A stretch of DNA of 8,886 bases from Deltaproteobacteria bacterium (GCA_019310865.1 JAFDDL010000124.1:1-8886); one strand, 5' to 3'; counted from the stretch's first letter, positions 1 to 7,028 are shown. Notes: generated by a model not told the origin, from the letters alone. Numbers and translations: made by a program.

Positions 1-40
1 TCACATAACAAGCACTTAGAAGTGGCTTTAAAACCTCATT

Positions 41-81
41 TCATGCCCAATGGCGGCGTTCTCGCATTTTTGAAATCCTCC
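41..81 (-). other. Possible 8-codon ORF with a strong ribosome binding site
   Basis: On the minus strand GGAGGA (76-81) lies 8 bases before an ATG (65-67) that opens the peptide MRERRHWA and stops at TGA (41-43). The stop overlaps a second ATG (ATG AAA TGA), which leads into a third mini-frame (ATG AGG TTT TAA). It begins 38 bases downstream of the dacB-like stop. The ribosome binding site and spacing are excellent, but the frame is too short to judge by composition. It could be a leader peptide for a gene beyond the left edge, part of a dispersed repeat, or chance. No function is claimed. Confidence 0.25.
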
Positions 82-105
82 AAATAGTACACTGTTCGTC
101 CGGTT

Positions 106-1320
106 TCAATCTAAAACCGACTTTATCAGTTTTTTCATCACCGGCTCCGTTGTTTTTCCCGGGGCGTTGATCATCACGACGTACGGGTACAGGCCCGATT
201 TTCCTTTTATATAACCGGCCCGGGTGCTCACGTTTTTCAGGGTTCCTGTCTTATAATACTCCCGTTCGGTTTCCCGCATCAATGTCGCGTGGGGCCTGAA
301 AGCCGAAAGCAGTTTCATCATCTGGGCTGCCGAGATTCGATTGCGCCGGGATATGCCGGAGCCTTCTGCAATATTAATTCCCTGAAGCTTCAGATGGCCC
401 TGAGCATAAGCGTGAAGCGCCCGAACACCGTTGGCAAGTGATCCGGGTGGGCCGTCGGCCTTTGCCCCGGCGGCGATCATAATTTGGTTTGCAATAAAAT
501 TATTCGAAAACGCCATCAACTGGGTCACAACCTGAGAAAGGGTCGCCGGAGATTCAAACACGCCGAGGCGTTGATCGGTTTCGGGACGCACCATTCCGAT
601 GCGGACTTTCCCAGCGACGGTCACACCGGCTTTTTCCAGAAAGAACCGAAAAAGATGCCCCATATAAAGCATCGTTTCATCATCCTTGGGCGAGAGGATA
701 ATCCGCCCCTGGGCCAGTCCCGAAGCCCGTATTGCGGCTGTGACCATGGGCAAAAGGGGTGTCTGGGCCTCGGCACTTTCGTAGGTGCCATCGGGCTTAC
801 GTTGAAAAAAGACGGTATTGAAGTTGGCGCATAGCGCCCCGTTGGGCGCATCGTAGGGTTCCAGAGAGTCGGATACACCGGGAACCGAGATGTCGGGAGC
901 AAAATAGGAGCCATCCAGGAGGATATCTTCGATGGCAGGAGATTTCGATGACAGCCGCGCCGATGTGAAAAGGGCGAGCGCTTCGATGTTTTCGGAAATC
1001 AGCAGCGGATCGCCATGGCCTTTGACCGTCAGATTATTGCCGGTATCCAGATACAGTGTCGTGGGAAACCGATAATTGACCCCCAGATGATGAAAGGCCA
1101 GAAGTGCGGTCAATAGTTTCAAAATAGACGCCGGCACCAGGGCTTGGGTTGGATTGACCGCCAGCAGCACCTCGCCTTGCTCGTCTGCCAGCATACAAGC
1201 GCCCGCGTTGCCGAGATCTGCAGCGATATCCCCCGAGAGGTCCGCCCATGCCGCCGAGTGCCAATTGACAAGTAGCAACCCAATGATTCCCAGGAGTGCG
1301 GTATGGATAATCTTCTTCAC
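106..1320 (-). CDS. dacB: D-alanyl-D-alanine carboxypeptidase/endopeptidase, family S13 (PBP4-like)
   Basis: Penicillin-binding protein of the DacB/PBP4 class, expected in the periplasm, where the family trims the terminal D-Ala of peptidoglycan stem peptides and cuts D-Ala-mDAP cross-links. The 404-residue product has all three active-site motifs: SILK at 65-68 (Ser65 nucleophile, Lys68), SNN at 272-274 and KTGT at 357-360. The S13-typical EGSGISRRN lies at 319-327. The N-terminus is a signal peptide: KK, a hydrophobic core over about residues 8-20, and cleavage expected after AWA (residue 26). I chose the GTG at 1318-1320 because it opens the signal peptide and follows TAAGGA. The open frame reaches back to 1485, but that part only overlaps EF-G out of frame. 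At 404 residues it is shorter than E. coli PBP4 (477), consistent with a smaller insert between SxxK and SxN. Last gene of the gerM-EF-G-dacB operon, with no promoter of its own visible. Confidence 0.93.
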   Translation of the reverse strand: MKKIIHTALLGIIGLLLVNWHSAAWADLSGDIAADLGNAGACMLADEQGEVLLAVNPTQALVPASILKLLTALLAFHHLGVNYRFPTTLYLDTGNNLTVKGHGDPLLISENIEALALFTSARLSSKSPAIEDILLDGSYFAPDISVPGVSDSLEPYDAPNGALCANFNTVFFQRKPDGTYESAEAQTPLLPMVTAAIRASGLAQGRIILSPKDDETMLYMGHLFRFFLEKAGVTVAGKVRIGMVRPETDQRLGVFESPATLSQVVTQLMAFSNNFIANQIMIAAGAKADGPPGSLANGVRALHAYAQGHLKLQGINIAEGSGISRRNRISAAQMMKLLSAFRPHATLMRETEREYYKTGTLKNVSTRAGYIKGKSGLYPYVVMINAPGKTTEPVMKKLIKSVLD

Positions 1321-1324
1321 GGAT

Positions 1325-1330
1325 TCCTTA
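1325..1330 (-). promoter_or_regulatory. Ribosome binding site of dacB overlapping the EF-G stop codon
   Basis: The minus strand reads TAAGGA-ATCC-GTG. TAA is the EF-G stop and AAGGA is a good Shine-Dalgarno match four bases before the GTG start. A ribosome ending EF-G would cover this site, so translational coupling is likely (inference). Confidence 0.6.
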
Positions 1331-3358
1331 AACCTTATCGAAATGCGAAAACTGCATCGAATAGGTGCCGCGTCCCTGGGTCGCTGATCGTAGCGATGTG
1401 GAATATCCGAACAGTTTTGCCAGTGGAACGACGGCCGTGATGACCTGAACGCCTGCCTTCGGGGTGATCGATTCGATTTTACCATTTCGTGAATTCAAAT
1501 CTCCGATCACATCTCCCATGAACGATTCCGGAACGATAACCTCCACGGACATGATCGGGTCGAGCAGAAACGGTTCACCCTTTTCCAGAGCCTCCCGGCA
1601 AGCCATTGAGGCGCAAACCATGTAGGCTAACTCCGAGCTTAGGGAATCCTTGTAAGATCCACCTGTCAAAATCGCCTCGACATCAGCCACCGGATATCCC
1701 ATGAGCGCGCCGCTTTCCAACGATTCCAGGACGCTTTTTTCAATGGTCGCAATATACTGTTCTGGTATGCTTCCATCTGTAATGCGCGATTTAAACCGGT
1801 TCCCGGTGCCACGCTTACGGGGGGCGAGGGTCAGGGAAATTTCGGCAAAATGGTTCTGCCCGGCGATCTCTTTTTCAAATACAACCGTGGCGGTGCCTTT
1901 ACCACCGATGGTTTCCCGGTAAACGACCTGGGGCTTTCCGACATTTACCTGGGTGTTGAATTCGCGCTTCATGCGACTGACGATCACCTCAAGATGAAGT
2001 TCGCCCATACCCGACAGGATCGTCTGGCCGGTGTCTTCGTCTTCTCGAACGCGAAGGGTCGGGTCTTCGGCAATAAATTTGGCCATGACCTGGTGAAGTT
2101 TATCCTGGTCACCATGGCTTTTCGGTTCCACCGCCACGGAGATAACCGGTTCATAAATCTCAATGTTTTCTAGAATCACCGGGTGGTCAGGCTGGCAGAG
2201 GGTTTCACCGGTGGCCGAGTCTTTGAGACCCACGACGCCCACGATACTGCCCGCGCCGACCGTATCGAGCCGTTCTCGCTTGTTGGCGTGCATACGAAGG
2301 AGTCTGGACAATTTCTCCTTTTTTTTCAAAAAAGGGTTGTACACCTCATCACCGGCATTTAACCTGCCGCTGTAGACTCGGGCAAAGGAAAGCTTACGGC
2401 CTTCAATCATCGAAACCTTGAAGATCAATGCCGCCAGGGGTTGTGAATCCTTGGCCCGGCATTCCACGACCTCGCCGGTATCCGGGTGCAGTCCCTTGAT
2501 GGGTGGGATATCCGAAGGGCTGGGCAGCAGCGAAACGATGGCATCCAGCAGCGGTTGAATGCCTTTGTTTTTAAGTGCACTTCCGCAAAATACCGGTACC
2601 AGCTTCAAGCCGATGGTCGCTTCGCGAATTGCGGCCATCAGCTGATCGTTTGTGATTTCGGATTCGGACAGGTAAGCCTCCATGATTTCGTCGTTGGTCT
2701 CCGCAACGGTTTCAATCAGTTTTTCCCGATATTCGAATGCTTTTTCCTGATATTCCGACGTAATATCGACAATACGGTAGGCGGCATCCAGGCTGTCGTC
2801 GTCCCAGACAACCTGCTTCATTTGAATGAGATCGATAACGCCGCTGAATGTGTCTTCAGCCCCAACGGGCAGCTGCATGATCAGCGGAGATGCGTGAAGC
2901 CGGTCGGTCATCATGTCGACGGTGCCGGAAAAATCGGCACCGATCCGGTCCAGTTTGTTCACAAAGGCGATTTTGGGCACCAGGTACTTATCGGCCTGCC
3001 GCCAGACGGTTTCCGACTGCGGTTCGACACCCCCAACGGCACAGAATACACCCACCGCGCCATCGAGTACCCGCAAGGAGCGCTCCACCTCGATCGTGAA
3101 ATCGACATGGCCGGGCGTGTCGATGATCTGGATCTCCCGGTTGTCCCATTGGCAGGTTGTCACAGCGGATGTGATGGTGATGCCGCGTTCTTGTTCATCA
3201 ACCATCCAGTCCATAACCGCTTCACCATCATGGACTTCGCCGATTTTATGTGACCGGCCGGTATAATAAAGGATCCGTTCCGTTACCGTTGTTTTTCCAG
3301 CATCGATATGTGCGATAATGCCGATATTTCGAATGTTTGAAATGTGTGTCTTTTTCAT
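1328..3358 (-). CDS. fusA: Elongation factor G paralogue (EF-G2/spdEFG2-like, probably ribosome recycling)
   Basis: Translational GTPase of the EF-G family, 676 residues (E. coli EF-G has 704), cytosolic. G motifs are complete: AHIDAGKTT 16-24 (P loop), RGITI 58-62 (switch I), DTPGH 80-84, NKLD 134-137 and GSA 259-261. Domain II begins near 305, domain III carries [11 protein letters not shown] 448-458, domain IV spans about 472-600, and domain V opens with [19 protein letters not shown]. The domain IV tip departs from canonical EF-G. The SGGRGQYGHV loop is replaced by [11 protein letters not shown] (497-507). The tip His of GSYHDVDSSE (E. coli His583, important for translocation) is Lys570 in [10 protein letters not shown]. 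Such changes suit the second EF-G of spirochaetes, planctomycetes and deltaproteobacteria, which in Borrelia works in ribosome recycling with RRF. No rpsL, rpsG or tuf lies beside it, so it is not in a str operon. ATG overlaps the upstream stop (ATGA) and has only a weak Shine-Dalgarno. EF-G membership is near certain, the subtype is inferred. Confidence 0.95.
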   Translation of the reverse strand: MKKTHISNIRNIGIIAHIDAGKTTVTERILYYTGRSHKIGEVHDGEAVMDWMVDEQERGITITSAVTTCQWDNREIQIIDTPGHVDFTIEVERSLRVLDGAVGVFCAVGGVEPQSETVWRQADKYLVPKIAFVNKLDRIGADFSGTVDMMTDRLHASPLIMQLPVGAEDTFSGVIDLIQMKQVVWDDDSLDAAYRIVDITSEYQEKAFEYREKLIETVAETNDEIMEAYLSESEITNDQLMAAIREATIGLKLVPVFCGSALKNKGIQPLLDAIVSLLPSPSDIPPIKGLHPDTGEVVECRAKDSQPLAALIFKVSMIEGRKLSFARVYSGRLNAGDEVYNPFLKKKEKLSRLLRMHANKRERLDTVGAGSIVGVVGLKDSATGETLCQPDHPVILENIEIYEPVISVAVEPKSHGDQDKLHQVMAKFIAEDPTLRVREDEDTGQTILSGMGELHLEVIVSRMKREFNTQVNVGKPQVVYRETIGGKGTATVVFEKEIAGQNHFAEISLTLAPRKRGTGNRFKSRITDGSIPEQYIATIEKSVLESLESGALMGYPVADVEAILTGGSYKDSLSSELAYMVCASMACREALEKGEPFLLDPIMSVEVIVPESFMGDVIGDLNSRNGKIESITPKAGVQVITAVVPLAKLFGYSTSLRSATQGRGTYSMQFSHFDKV

Positions 3359-3930
3359 CGTACCATCAACATATTGGCTTTAAATGGAAATTGGAGATCC
3401 ATGTGGCCGGACAACGTCTTCGATTCTCTGCCGGCAATTAACAATTTCACACTATCGACTGCATCGATATTCAATACCAGTGAATTGACAATGGCGTAAA
3501 TGGTAAACAGCTCCATTTGTGCACCACCTGGGTGATCATTTGACAAAGCATCGGAAAAGTCAACATATGCCGTACCGTCTTGGGTAATATACATGCCCAT
3601 CAACTGTGTCGATTCCGGAATGGTGCGGCAAAGCTCACCTGACGGACCGGATATCAACGCTTCGATGATGGCGCTGCCCAATGAGACCGGGTCGCCGGTA
3701 TCGGCAATCGACTTTTTTTCCGCCACCAAAAAGCGGTGCGAGGGGTCTGCAAAGTAAAGATGAACGACGGTATCGATGCGATTCCAGGGCATCCGGCTGT
3801 TGGTATCGGTCGATGCGGAAGCCCCCGGGGATGGTTGCCCCGCATCCGGCTTACAGCCCAACCAAAGGGCCATCAGGGCCAATCCTGCGATCCCGATTCG
3901 AGTGACTGTCGGCCATTGCCTACTCACCAT
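3355..3930 (-). CDS. GerMN-domain lipoprotein
   Basis: Predicted envelope lipoprotein of 191 residues. The N-terminus (Arg4, Arg11, then a hydrophobic run at about 12-24) ends in LWLGC, giving a lipidation Cys26. Trp at the -3 position makes the lipobox slightly unusual. A Pro/Ser/Gly/Thr-rich linker (about 28-47) precedes a GerMN domain (about 55-183): [18 protein letters not shown] (89-98), [22 protein letters not shown], a Gly-Gly helix and [10 protein letters not shown]. The domain was named from the Bacillus germination protein GerM, but in Gram-negatives it occurs in lipoproteins of unknown function, often near peptidoglycan enzymes. That fits the S13 enzyme in this operon and is no evidence of sporulation. 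I chose the ATG at 3928-3930: an in-frame TTG lies upstream at 3961-3963, but the promoter predicts transcription starting near 3960. The Shine-Dalgarno (GTGGGG) is modest. Its TGA overlaps the EF-G ATG by 4 bases. Confidence 0.85.
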   Translation of the reverse strand: MVSRQWPTVTRIGIAGLALMALWLGCKPDAGQPSPGASASTDTNSRMPWNRIDTVVHLYFADPSHRFLVAEKKSIADTGDPVSLGSAIIEALISGPSGELCRTIPESTQLMGMYITQDGTAYVDFSDALSNDHPGGAQMELFTIYAIVNSLVLNIDAVDSVKLLIAGRESKTLSGHMDLQFPFKANMLMVR

Positions 3931-3966
3931 TTCAATAACCCCACAAAAGTCTATAAAATCCAACGT

Positions 3967-3995
3967 GTTTTAAGCCATACACCTATTCATGTCAA
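3967..3995 (-). promoter_or_regulatory. Sigma-70-like promoter of the gerM-EF-G-dacB operon
   Basis: On the minus strand a perfect -35 TTGACA (3990-3995), a 17-base spacer and -10 TAAAAC (3967-3972, 4 of 6 consensus bases). Transcription would start near 3960, leaving about 30 bases before the ATG at 3930. This rules out the TTG at 3963 as the start. The two following genes have no clear promoter. Confidence 0.65.
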
Positions 3996-4028
3996 GGCAA
4001 GATCGGATGTCTTGTTAAATCCCAAAAG

Positions 4029-4053
4029 GATATTCAAGATCAGTTTGAATGTC
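4029..4053. repeat. Inverted repeat upstream of the operon promoter
   Basis: ATTCAA (4032-4037) and TTGAAT (4045-4050) face each other across 7 bases. As plus-strand RNA the stem extends to nine pairs, one of them G-U. It lies 33 bases upstream of the -35 box of the gerM promoter and 66 bases beyond the tRNA-Ser 3' end. It could be an operator or a weak tRNA terminator: on the minus strand CTTTT follows the stem at once, but the stem is A/T-rich. The rest of the 3996-4119 spacer shows nothing I recognise. Confidence 0.25.
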
Positions 4054-4119
4054 ATCTTCATTCTGGAGGAATGCTTTGGCAGGCATGCGCTAAAATATAA
4101 ATAATTGCAATTGGTTAAG

Positions 4120-4212
4120 TGGCGGAGAGGGTGGGATTCGAACCCACGATCCCGCTTTTGGCAGGATACCGCTTTTCGAGAGCGGGGCCTTCAGCCACTC
4201 GGCAACCTCTCC
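4120..4212 (-). tRNA. tRNA-Ser, anticodon CGA (reads UCG)
   Basis: A complete 93-base class II tRNA with encoded CCA. The 7-bp acceptor stem is GGAGAGG/CCTCTCC with discriminator G. The anticodon stem is CCGCT/AGCGG with loop CTCGAAA, placing the anticodon CGA at plus positions 4176-4178. The long variable arm ATCCTGC/GCGGGAT with a CAAAA loop marks serine. The T arm is GTGGG-TTCGAAT-CCCAC. All stems pair. Its own promoter lies just upstream. No strong terminator is seen before the gerM promoter, about 125 bases further on. Confidence 0.97.
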
Positions 4213-4231
4213 ATCATTCAAGTTTTAAGTT

Positions 4232-4260
4232 TTCATATACCGTTATAAAATGGCTGTCAA
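4232..4260 (-). promoter_or_regulatory. Promoter of tRNA-Ser
   Basis: On the minus strand a perfect -35 TTGACA (4255-4260), then after 17 bases TATGAA (4232-4237), or after 15 bases TATATG (4234-4239); each -10 matches 4 of 6 consensus bases. Transcription would start near 4225, about 13 bases before the mature tRNA 5' end at 4212. Confidence 0.6.
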
Positions 4261-4281
4261 CTCGTGAGAATTTAAGGGAAC

Positions 4282-4380
4282 AATTTAGGGGACGACTTAA
4301 AAAGGGGGACGTTCCCAACTTTTAAACTTAAATGTAATTACTGAAAATAAAGTTGAAAAGTTGGGAACGTCCCCTAAATT
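4282..4380. repeat. REP/MITE-like imperfect palindrome
   Basis: GGGGACGTTCCCAACTTTT (4305-4323) is the exact 19-base reverse complement of 4356-4374, with a 32-base A/T-rich loop. AATTTA (4282-4287) matches TAAATT (4375-4380), so the full arm on the right is 25 bases. The left arm contains 17 extra bases (4288-4304) that start with a second copy of GGGGACG, giving direct repeats at 4288-4294 and 4305-4311. It has no coding capacity. From memory, GGGGACGTTCCC-type palindromes are dispersed in deltaproteobacterial genomes and flank IS200-like Y1 (REP-associated) transposases. This would be a non-autonomous copy. It lies between the tRNA-Ser promoter and the DUF1015 promoter, and could also act as a terminator or insulator. 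Confidence 0.7.
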
Positions 4381-4385
4381 AACGT

Positions 4386-4414
4386 TTGATCATCCGATCC
4401 GGTTGTAGTATATG
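4386..4414 (+). promoter_or_regulatory. Probable promoter of the DUF1015 gene
   Basis: TTGATC (4386-4391), 17 bases, TATATG (4409-4414), each matching 4 of 6 consensus bases. Transcription from about 4421 would give a 5' leader of about 78 bases, very A/T-rich at 4430-4465. The -35 begins 5 bases after the palindromic repeat ends. The score is modest. Confidence 0.4.
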
Positions 4415-4498
4415 TGATTTGCCTAACGTTCTATTATTATTGTTTATTTTTATTTTAATCAAATTTCAGCGCCCATATTGATAAAAGGATCAAAAAAC

Positions 4499-5815
4499 AT
4501 GGCTCAAATTTCCCCTTTCAGAGGAATTCACTATAACTCAGATCGAATCGACAACCTATCGAATGTGATGACACCGCCATATGATGTCATTTCAAGCGCC
4601 GAACAGCAGGCCTTCTATGATCGCGACCCCAACAATACCATCCGCCTCGTTTTAAACAAAACCCGTGATCGCGATACCCGCACAGACAACCGATATACCC
4701 GCGCGGCCGGCCACTTCAATGAGTGGATGACCAGCGGGGTGCTCATCAGAAACGAGACCCCTGCCCTTTTTGTAACGACCATTGATTTTAAGGTAAATGA
4801 AACGGCCTACACCCGCTATGGCCTAATTGCCAAGGTGGGCCTGGAGCCGTTTGAAAAGCGCGTCATTCTTCCCCATGAGCGAACCTTTTCCAAGGTCAGA
4901 AACGATCGGCTGGAATTGATGAAAGCCTGTCACGCCAATTTTTGCCCAGTATTCACCCTCTTTCCGGATTCGGGTGAGATCCTCGATCAATTCAGGGCCA
5001 CCGTGGCCGATTACCCGCCGGAGAGCGACATTATAGACGATAAGGGGCATCGGCATCGTCTCTGGCGCATTGGCAACCCGGAAATCATCGATGCCATGAC
5101 GCAAGCCTTTTCACCGAAGCAGCTGTTCATCGCAGACGGCCACCATCGCTATGAGACGGCCCTGAATTACCGAAACTGGCTGGCCGAAACCGATCCTGAA
5201 TTCAATGACGCGCATCCGGGAAACGGTATCATGATGTACCTTTGCTCCATGAGTGATCCCGGCCTGACCATACTGCCGGCCCACCGCCTGCTCACCCAAG
5301 TCGAGTATGCCCGGCTGTCCGGTCTGCTACCCCAGGCATCCGAGTTTTTCGATATCGAAACCTTCCTTTGCAATAACGGTGCGCCGGCGGAAATTCGAAG
5401 CCAAATGGAAGCCGATCGGACCCGCACGACCATGGGTGTTCACATGAAAAATGACGCGAATTTTTACCTCATGCGCCTCAGGCCGGGCATCATGGATCGG
5501 CTCTTCGGAGAGGATATTCCCGAAGTATTGCGGCACCTGGATGTTACGGTCCTCACCCGTTTGATCTTTATGGAGATTCTCGGGTTCGACGAGGCGCGGC
5601 TCGATGACGAGACCGCCATCGCCTATACCAGCATCGACGCCCAGGCCATTGAATCGGTCAAGTCCGGAAAATGTGACGTGGCATTCATTTTAAATCCAAC
5701 CGGGATCGATCAGGTCCAAAATGTGTCCAATGAAGGGATGACCATGCCAAGAAAATCGACCTATTTTTATCCAAAAGTCATCACCGGCCAGGTGCTTAAC
5801 CGGCTCAAGTCTTAA
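4499..5815 (+). CDS. DUF1015 family protein of unknown function
   Basis: A soluble 438-residue protein with the hallmarks of the DUF1015 family: PFRGIHYN near the N-terminus (6-13), TPPYDVIS (25-32), LPHERTF (124-130), the family's most conserved block IADGHHRYETAL (211-222), LPAHRLL (259-265), AFILNPT (395-401) and MPRKSTYFYPK (416-426). The length is about usual for the family and it has no signal peptide or membrane segment. No reaction is established as far as I know. The invariant Asp-Gly-His-His-Arg block suggests a catalytic or nucleotide-binding site (inference). In other genomes these genes often neighbour serine biosynthesis genes (serA/serC), but not here. Start: ATG 4499, nine bases after AAGGA (4485-4489). 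An in-frame TTG at 4478 lies before that Shine-Dalgarno and is rejected. Transcribed alone, convergent with trmN6. Confidence 0.9.
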   Translation: MAQISPFRGIHYNSDRIDNLSNVMTPPYDVISSAEQQAFYDRDPNNTIRLVLNKTRDRDTRTDNRYTRAAGHFNEWMTSGVLIRNETPALFVTTIDFKVNETAYTRYGLIAKVGLEPFEKRVILPHERTFSKVRNDRLELMKACHANFCPVFTLFPDSGEILDQFRATVADYPPESDIIDDKGHRHRLWRIGNPEIIDAMTQAFSPKQLFIADGHHRYETALNYRNWLAETDPEFNDAHPGNGIMMYLCSMSDPGLTILPAHRLLTQVEYARLSGLLPQASEFFDIETFLCNNGAPAEIRSQMEADRTRTTMGVHMKNDANFYLMRLRPGIMDRLFGEDIPEVLRHLDVTVLTRLIFMEILGFDEARLDDETAIAYTSIDAQAIESVKSGKCDVAFILNPTGIDQVQNVSNEGMTMPRKSTYFYPKVITGQVLNRLKS

Positions 5816-5830
5816 TCCGGCAAACCGGAT
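5815..5830. terminator. Weak bidirectional stem-loop between convergent genes
   Basis: ATCCGG (5815-5820) and CCGGAT (5825-5830) form a 6-bp stem with a CAAA loop, starting at the last base of the DUF1015 stop codon. On the plus strand AAAAAG precedes TTTT, so the U-tract is displaced and short. On the minus strand no U-tract follows the stem. It sits where a shared terminator is expected, but the evidence is weak. Confidence 0.35.
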
Positions 5831-5846
5831 AAAAAGTTTTCAGGAC

Positions 5847-6581
5847 TCAGCAGGGTTCATACATCCGCGCCGCCTCTGCACTATACACGCCCGGCTTGTT
5901 ATAGATAACCAGAGGCGGTCGAATGGTCAGCTCGGACTTGGCGTTTTTTACACCTTCCACCACAAAGAGTTTGGCCGGGCGGCCGGTTTCCATGTGAATC
6001 ATTCGAAGCATTCTCGCCTCAAGCTTACATGCCGCCAGCTCCGTGAGAACTTCTGCCAGCCTTTCTGCCGGATAAAGCGTTAGAAACCGACCATTTGTTT
6101 CAAGCATTCGGCTAGCGGTTTGAACCACGTCCGAAAGGGTGACCGTGATCTCGTGCCGGGCAATGGCCCGCTGCCGGTTCGGATTGATACGACCGGCTTG
6201 TGCCGGATAAAATGGGGGATTGCCCAAAACCAGGTCGAAGGGCTGCAGCGCCGGGTCGGGGGTGAGGGTTTTCAAGTCCCGGCATTGAATGCGAATTCGA
6301 TCCGCCATTTGGTTGTCTGTAATGTTGCCTTTCGCAAGTTCGGCAAGCTCGGGTTGAACCTCCACCCCGACAATGCGAATTTCCGGATGTCGATAGGCCA
6401 GAATAAGGGGAATGATGCCGCACCCGGTACCCAGGTCCAGCACCTGTTTTCCCGGGTTTTCCCCGGCAATATGCGCCAGAATCACCGCATCGATGGAAAA
6501 ACGATAGCCGGCACGATCCTGTTTAATACGAAGTCGGCCGTTAAAAAACGTATCCGAAGTGACATCCGATATTTTCACCAT
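5847..6581 (-). CDS. trmN6: tRNA1(Val) A37 N6-methyltransferase-like protein (TrmN6/YfiC family)
   Basis: SAM-dependent Rossmann-fold methyltransferase of 244 residues (E. coli TrmN6/YfiC has 245). The SAM-binding motif I is VLDLGTGCGIIPL (47-59), the acidic residue after strand 2 is Glu74 in VGVEVQ, and the catalytic motif is NPPFY (121-125), the N/D-PP-Y/F type used to methylate exocyclic adenine amines. The N-terminal TFFNGRLRIKQ..GYRFSIDAVILA is typical of the YfiC group rather than HemK/PrmC. In E. coli the enzyme makes m6A37 in tRNA-Val; the substrate here is inferred and could be another RNA. I use ATG 6579-6581, 28 bases after the dciA stop. An in-frame TTG at 6594-6596 would add five residues. 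Neither has a good Shine-Dalgarno, so translation may depend on dciA. Second gene of the dciA-trmN6 operon. Confidence 0.85.
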   Translation of the reverse strand: MVKISDVTSDTFFNGRLRIKQDRAGYRFSIDAVILAHIAGENPGKQVLDLGTGCGIIPLILAYRHPEIRIVGVEVQPELAELAKGNITDNQMADRIRIQCRDLKTLTPDPALQPFDLVLGNPPFYPAQAGRINPNRQRAIARHEITVTLSDVVQTASRMLETNGRFLTLYPAERLAEVLTELAACKLEARMLRMIHMETGRPAKLFVVEGVKNAKSELTIRPPLVIYNKPGVYSAEAARMYEPC

Positions 6582-6609
6582 GCGCTGCCGTTTCAAAAGG
6601 GTAAGCGGG

Positions 6610-6927
6610 CTAAACCGGCCCGATCTTAAACCTTATCTCATCGATGATTTGATTTCCCAGGGTGGTATTGAGTTTGGAAATGATTTCTTTTTGCATATAA
6701 TGCAGTTGATGCGTCAGCGAAGCATTTGCCACGTGCACCAGAAGCAGTTTTCCGTTCAGGGCCGCAGGTCGGGTGTGGGTGGATAGCATGCTGCCCACCA
6801 CGTCCGGCCAGCAATCTGCCACCTGCCCCAAAATCCCGCGCGTCTCCCGGCGATAAGTGGGAAGAAGCGCTTGGAGAATGTCTCCGATGTGAACAAAGGG
6901 CTTGGATTTTTTCCTGGAATCAATCAT
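6610..6927 (-). CDS. dciA: DciA-like (DUF721) replicative helicase loader
   Basis: A small soluble protein of 105 residues, matching the DUF721/DciA pattern: a basic N-terminus (RKKSK, 4-8), IGDILQALLP, the conserved Trp40 in CWPDVVG, then LNGKLLLVHVANASLTHQL, a helix and a terminal IIDEIRFKIGP. DciA is the ancestral loader that delivers DnaB helicase to the origin in most bacteria lacking the phage-derived DnaC or DnaI. A role in replication initiation here is inferred from the family. It is single-domain and close to minimal for the family. I chose the ATG at 6925-6927 because the predicted promoter lies just upstream. The open frame continues to a TTG at 6982-6984, but that lies before the -35 box. 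The Shine-Dalgarno is weak (TGGGT). First gene of the pair with trmN6, divergent from hflK. Confidence 0.8.
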   Translation of the reverse strand: MIDSRKKSKPFVHIGDILQALLPTYRRETRGILGQVADCWPDVVGSMLSTHTRPAALNGKLLLVHVANASLTHQLHYMQKEIISKLNTTLGNQIIDEIRFKIGPV

Positions 6928-6951
6928 AATAATGACCCATTTTGTGCCCCC

Positions 6952-6980
6952 ACTATTGTTCAGTGCCAGGCGTGTGTCAA
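6952..6980 (-). promoter_or_regulatory. Promoter of dciA-trmN6
   Basis: On the minus strand a perfect -35 TTGACA (6975-6980), a 17-base spacer and -10 AATAGT (6952-6957, 4 of 6). Transcription would start near 6945, about 18 bases before the dciA ATG. Confidence 0.6.
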
Positions 6981-6999
6981 GCAATTAGCGCCTTTTTCC

Positions 7000-7028
7000 T
7001 TGACTTGGCGAACCGGCTAACATAGACA
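7000..7028 (+). promoter_or_regulatory. Probable promoter of hflKC
   Basis: TTGACT (7000-7005, 5 of 6), 17 bases, TAGACA (7023-7028, 3 of 6). Its -35 box is 19 bases from that of the dciA promoter and points the other way. The leader would be about 55 bases. The weak -10 suggests an activator, another sigma factor, or a misplaced call. Confidence 0.4.

Noticed and set aside
1..64. Possible integron attC-like site (TAACAAGC...)
   Set aside because: The start resembles attC core bases, but no matching GTTRRRY partner, long imperfect stem or cassette structure is visible.
1318..1485. N-terminal extension of the carboxypeptidase frame into EF-G
   Set aside because: The extra 55 residues are low-complexity Arg/Ser-rich antisense-like text before an evident signal peptide, and the GTG at 1320 has a good ribosome binding site.
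2486..3253. A 255-codon plus-strand frame opposite EF-G
   Set aside because: It lies wholly antisense to a certain gene, has no family likeness and no ribosome binding site, and is explained by codon bias of the EF-G strand.
3355..3930. GerMN domain as evidence of a spore former
   Set aside because: The domain is common in non-sporulating Gram-negatives, and no other sporulation gene is present.
4119..4325. A 68-codon plus-strand frame beginning MAERVGFEPTIPLLAG
   Set aside because: It is the antisense reading of tRNA-Ser, a well-known false protein in databases (VGFEPT...SRAGPSATRQP), and it then runs into the palindromic repeat.
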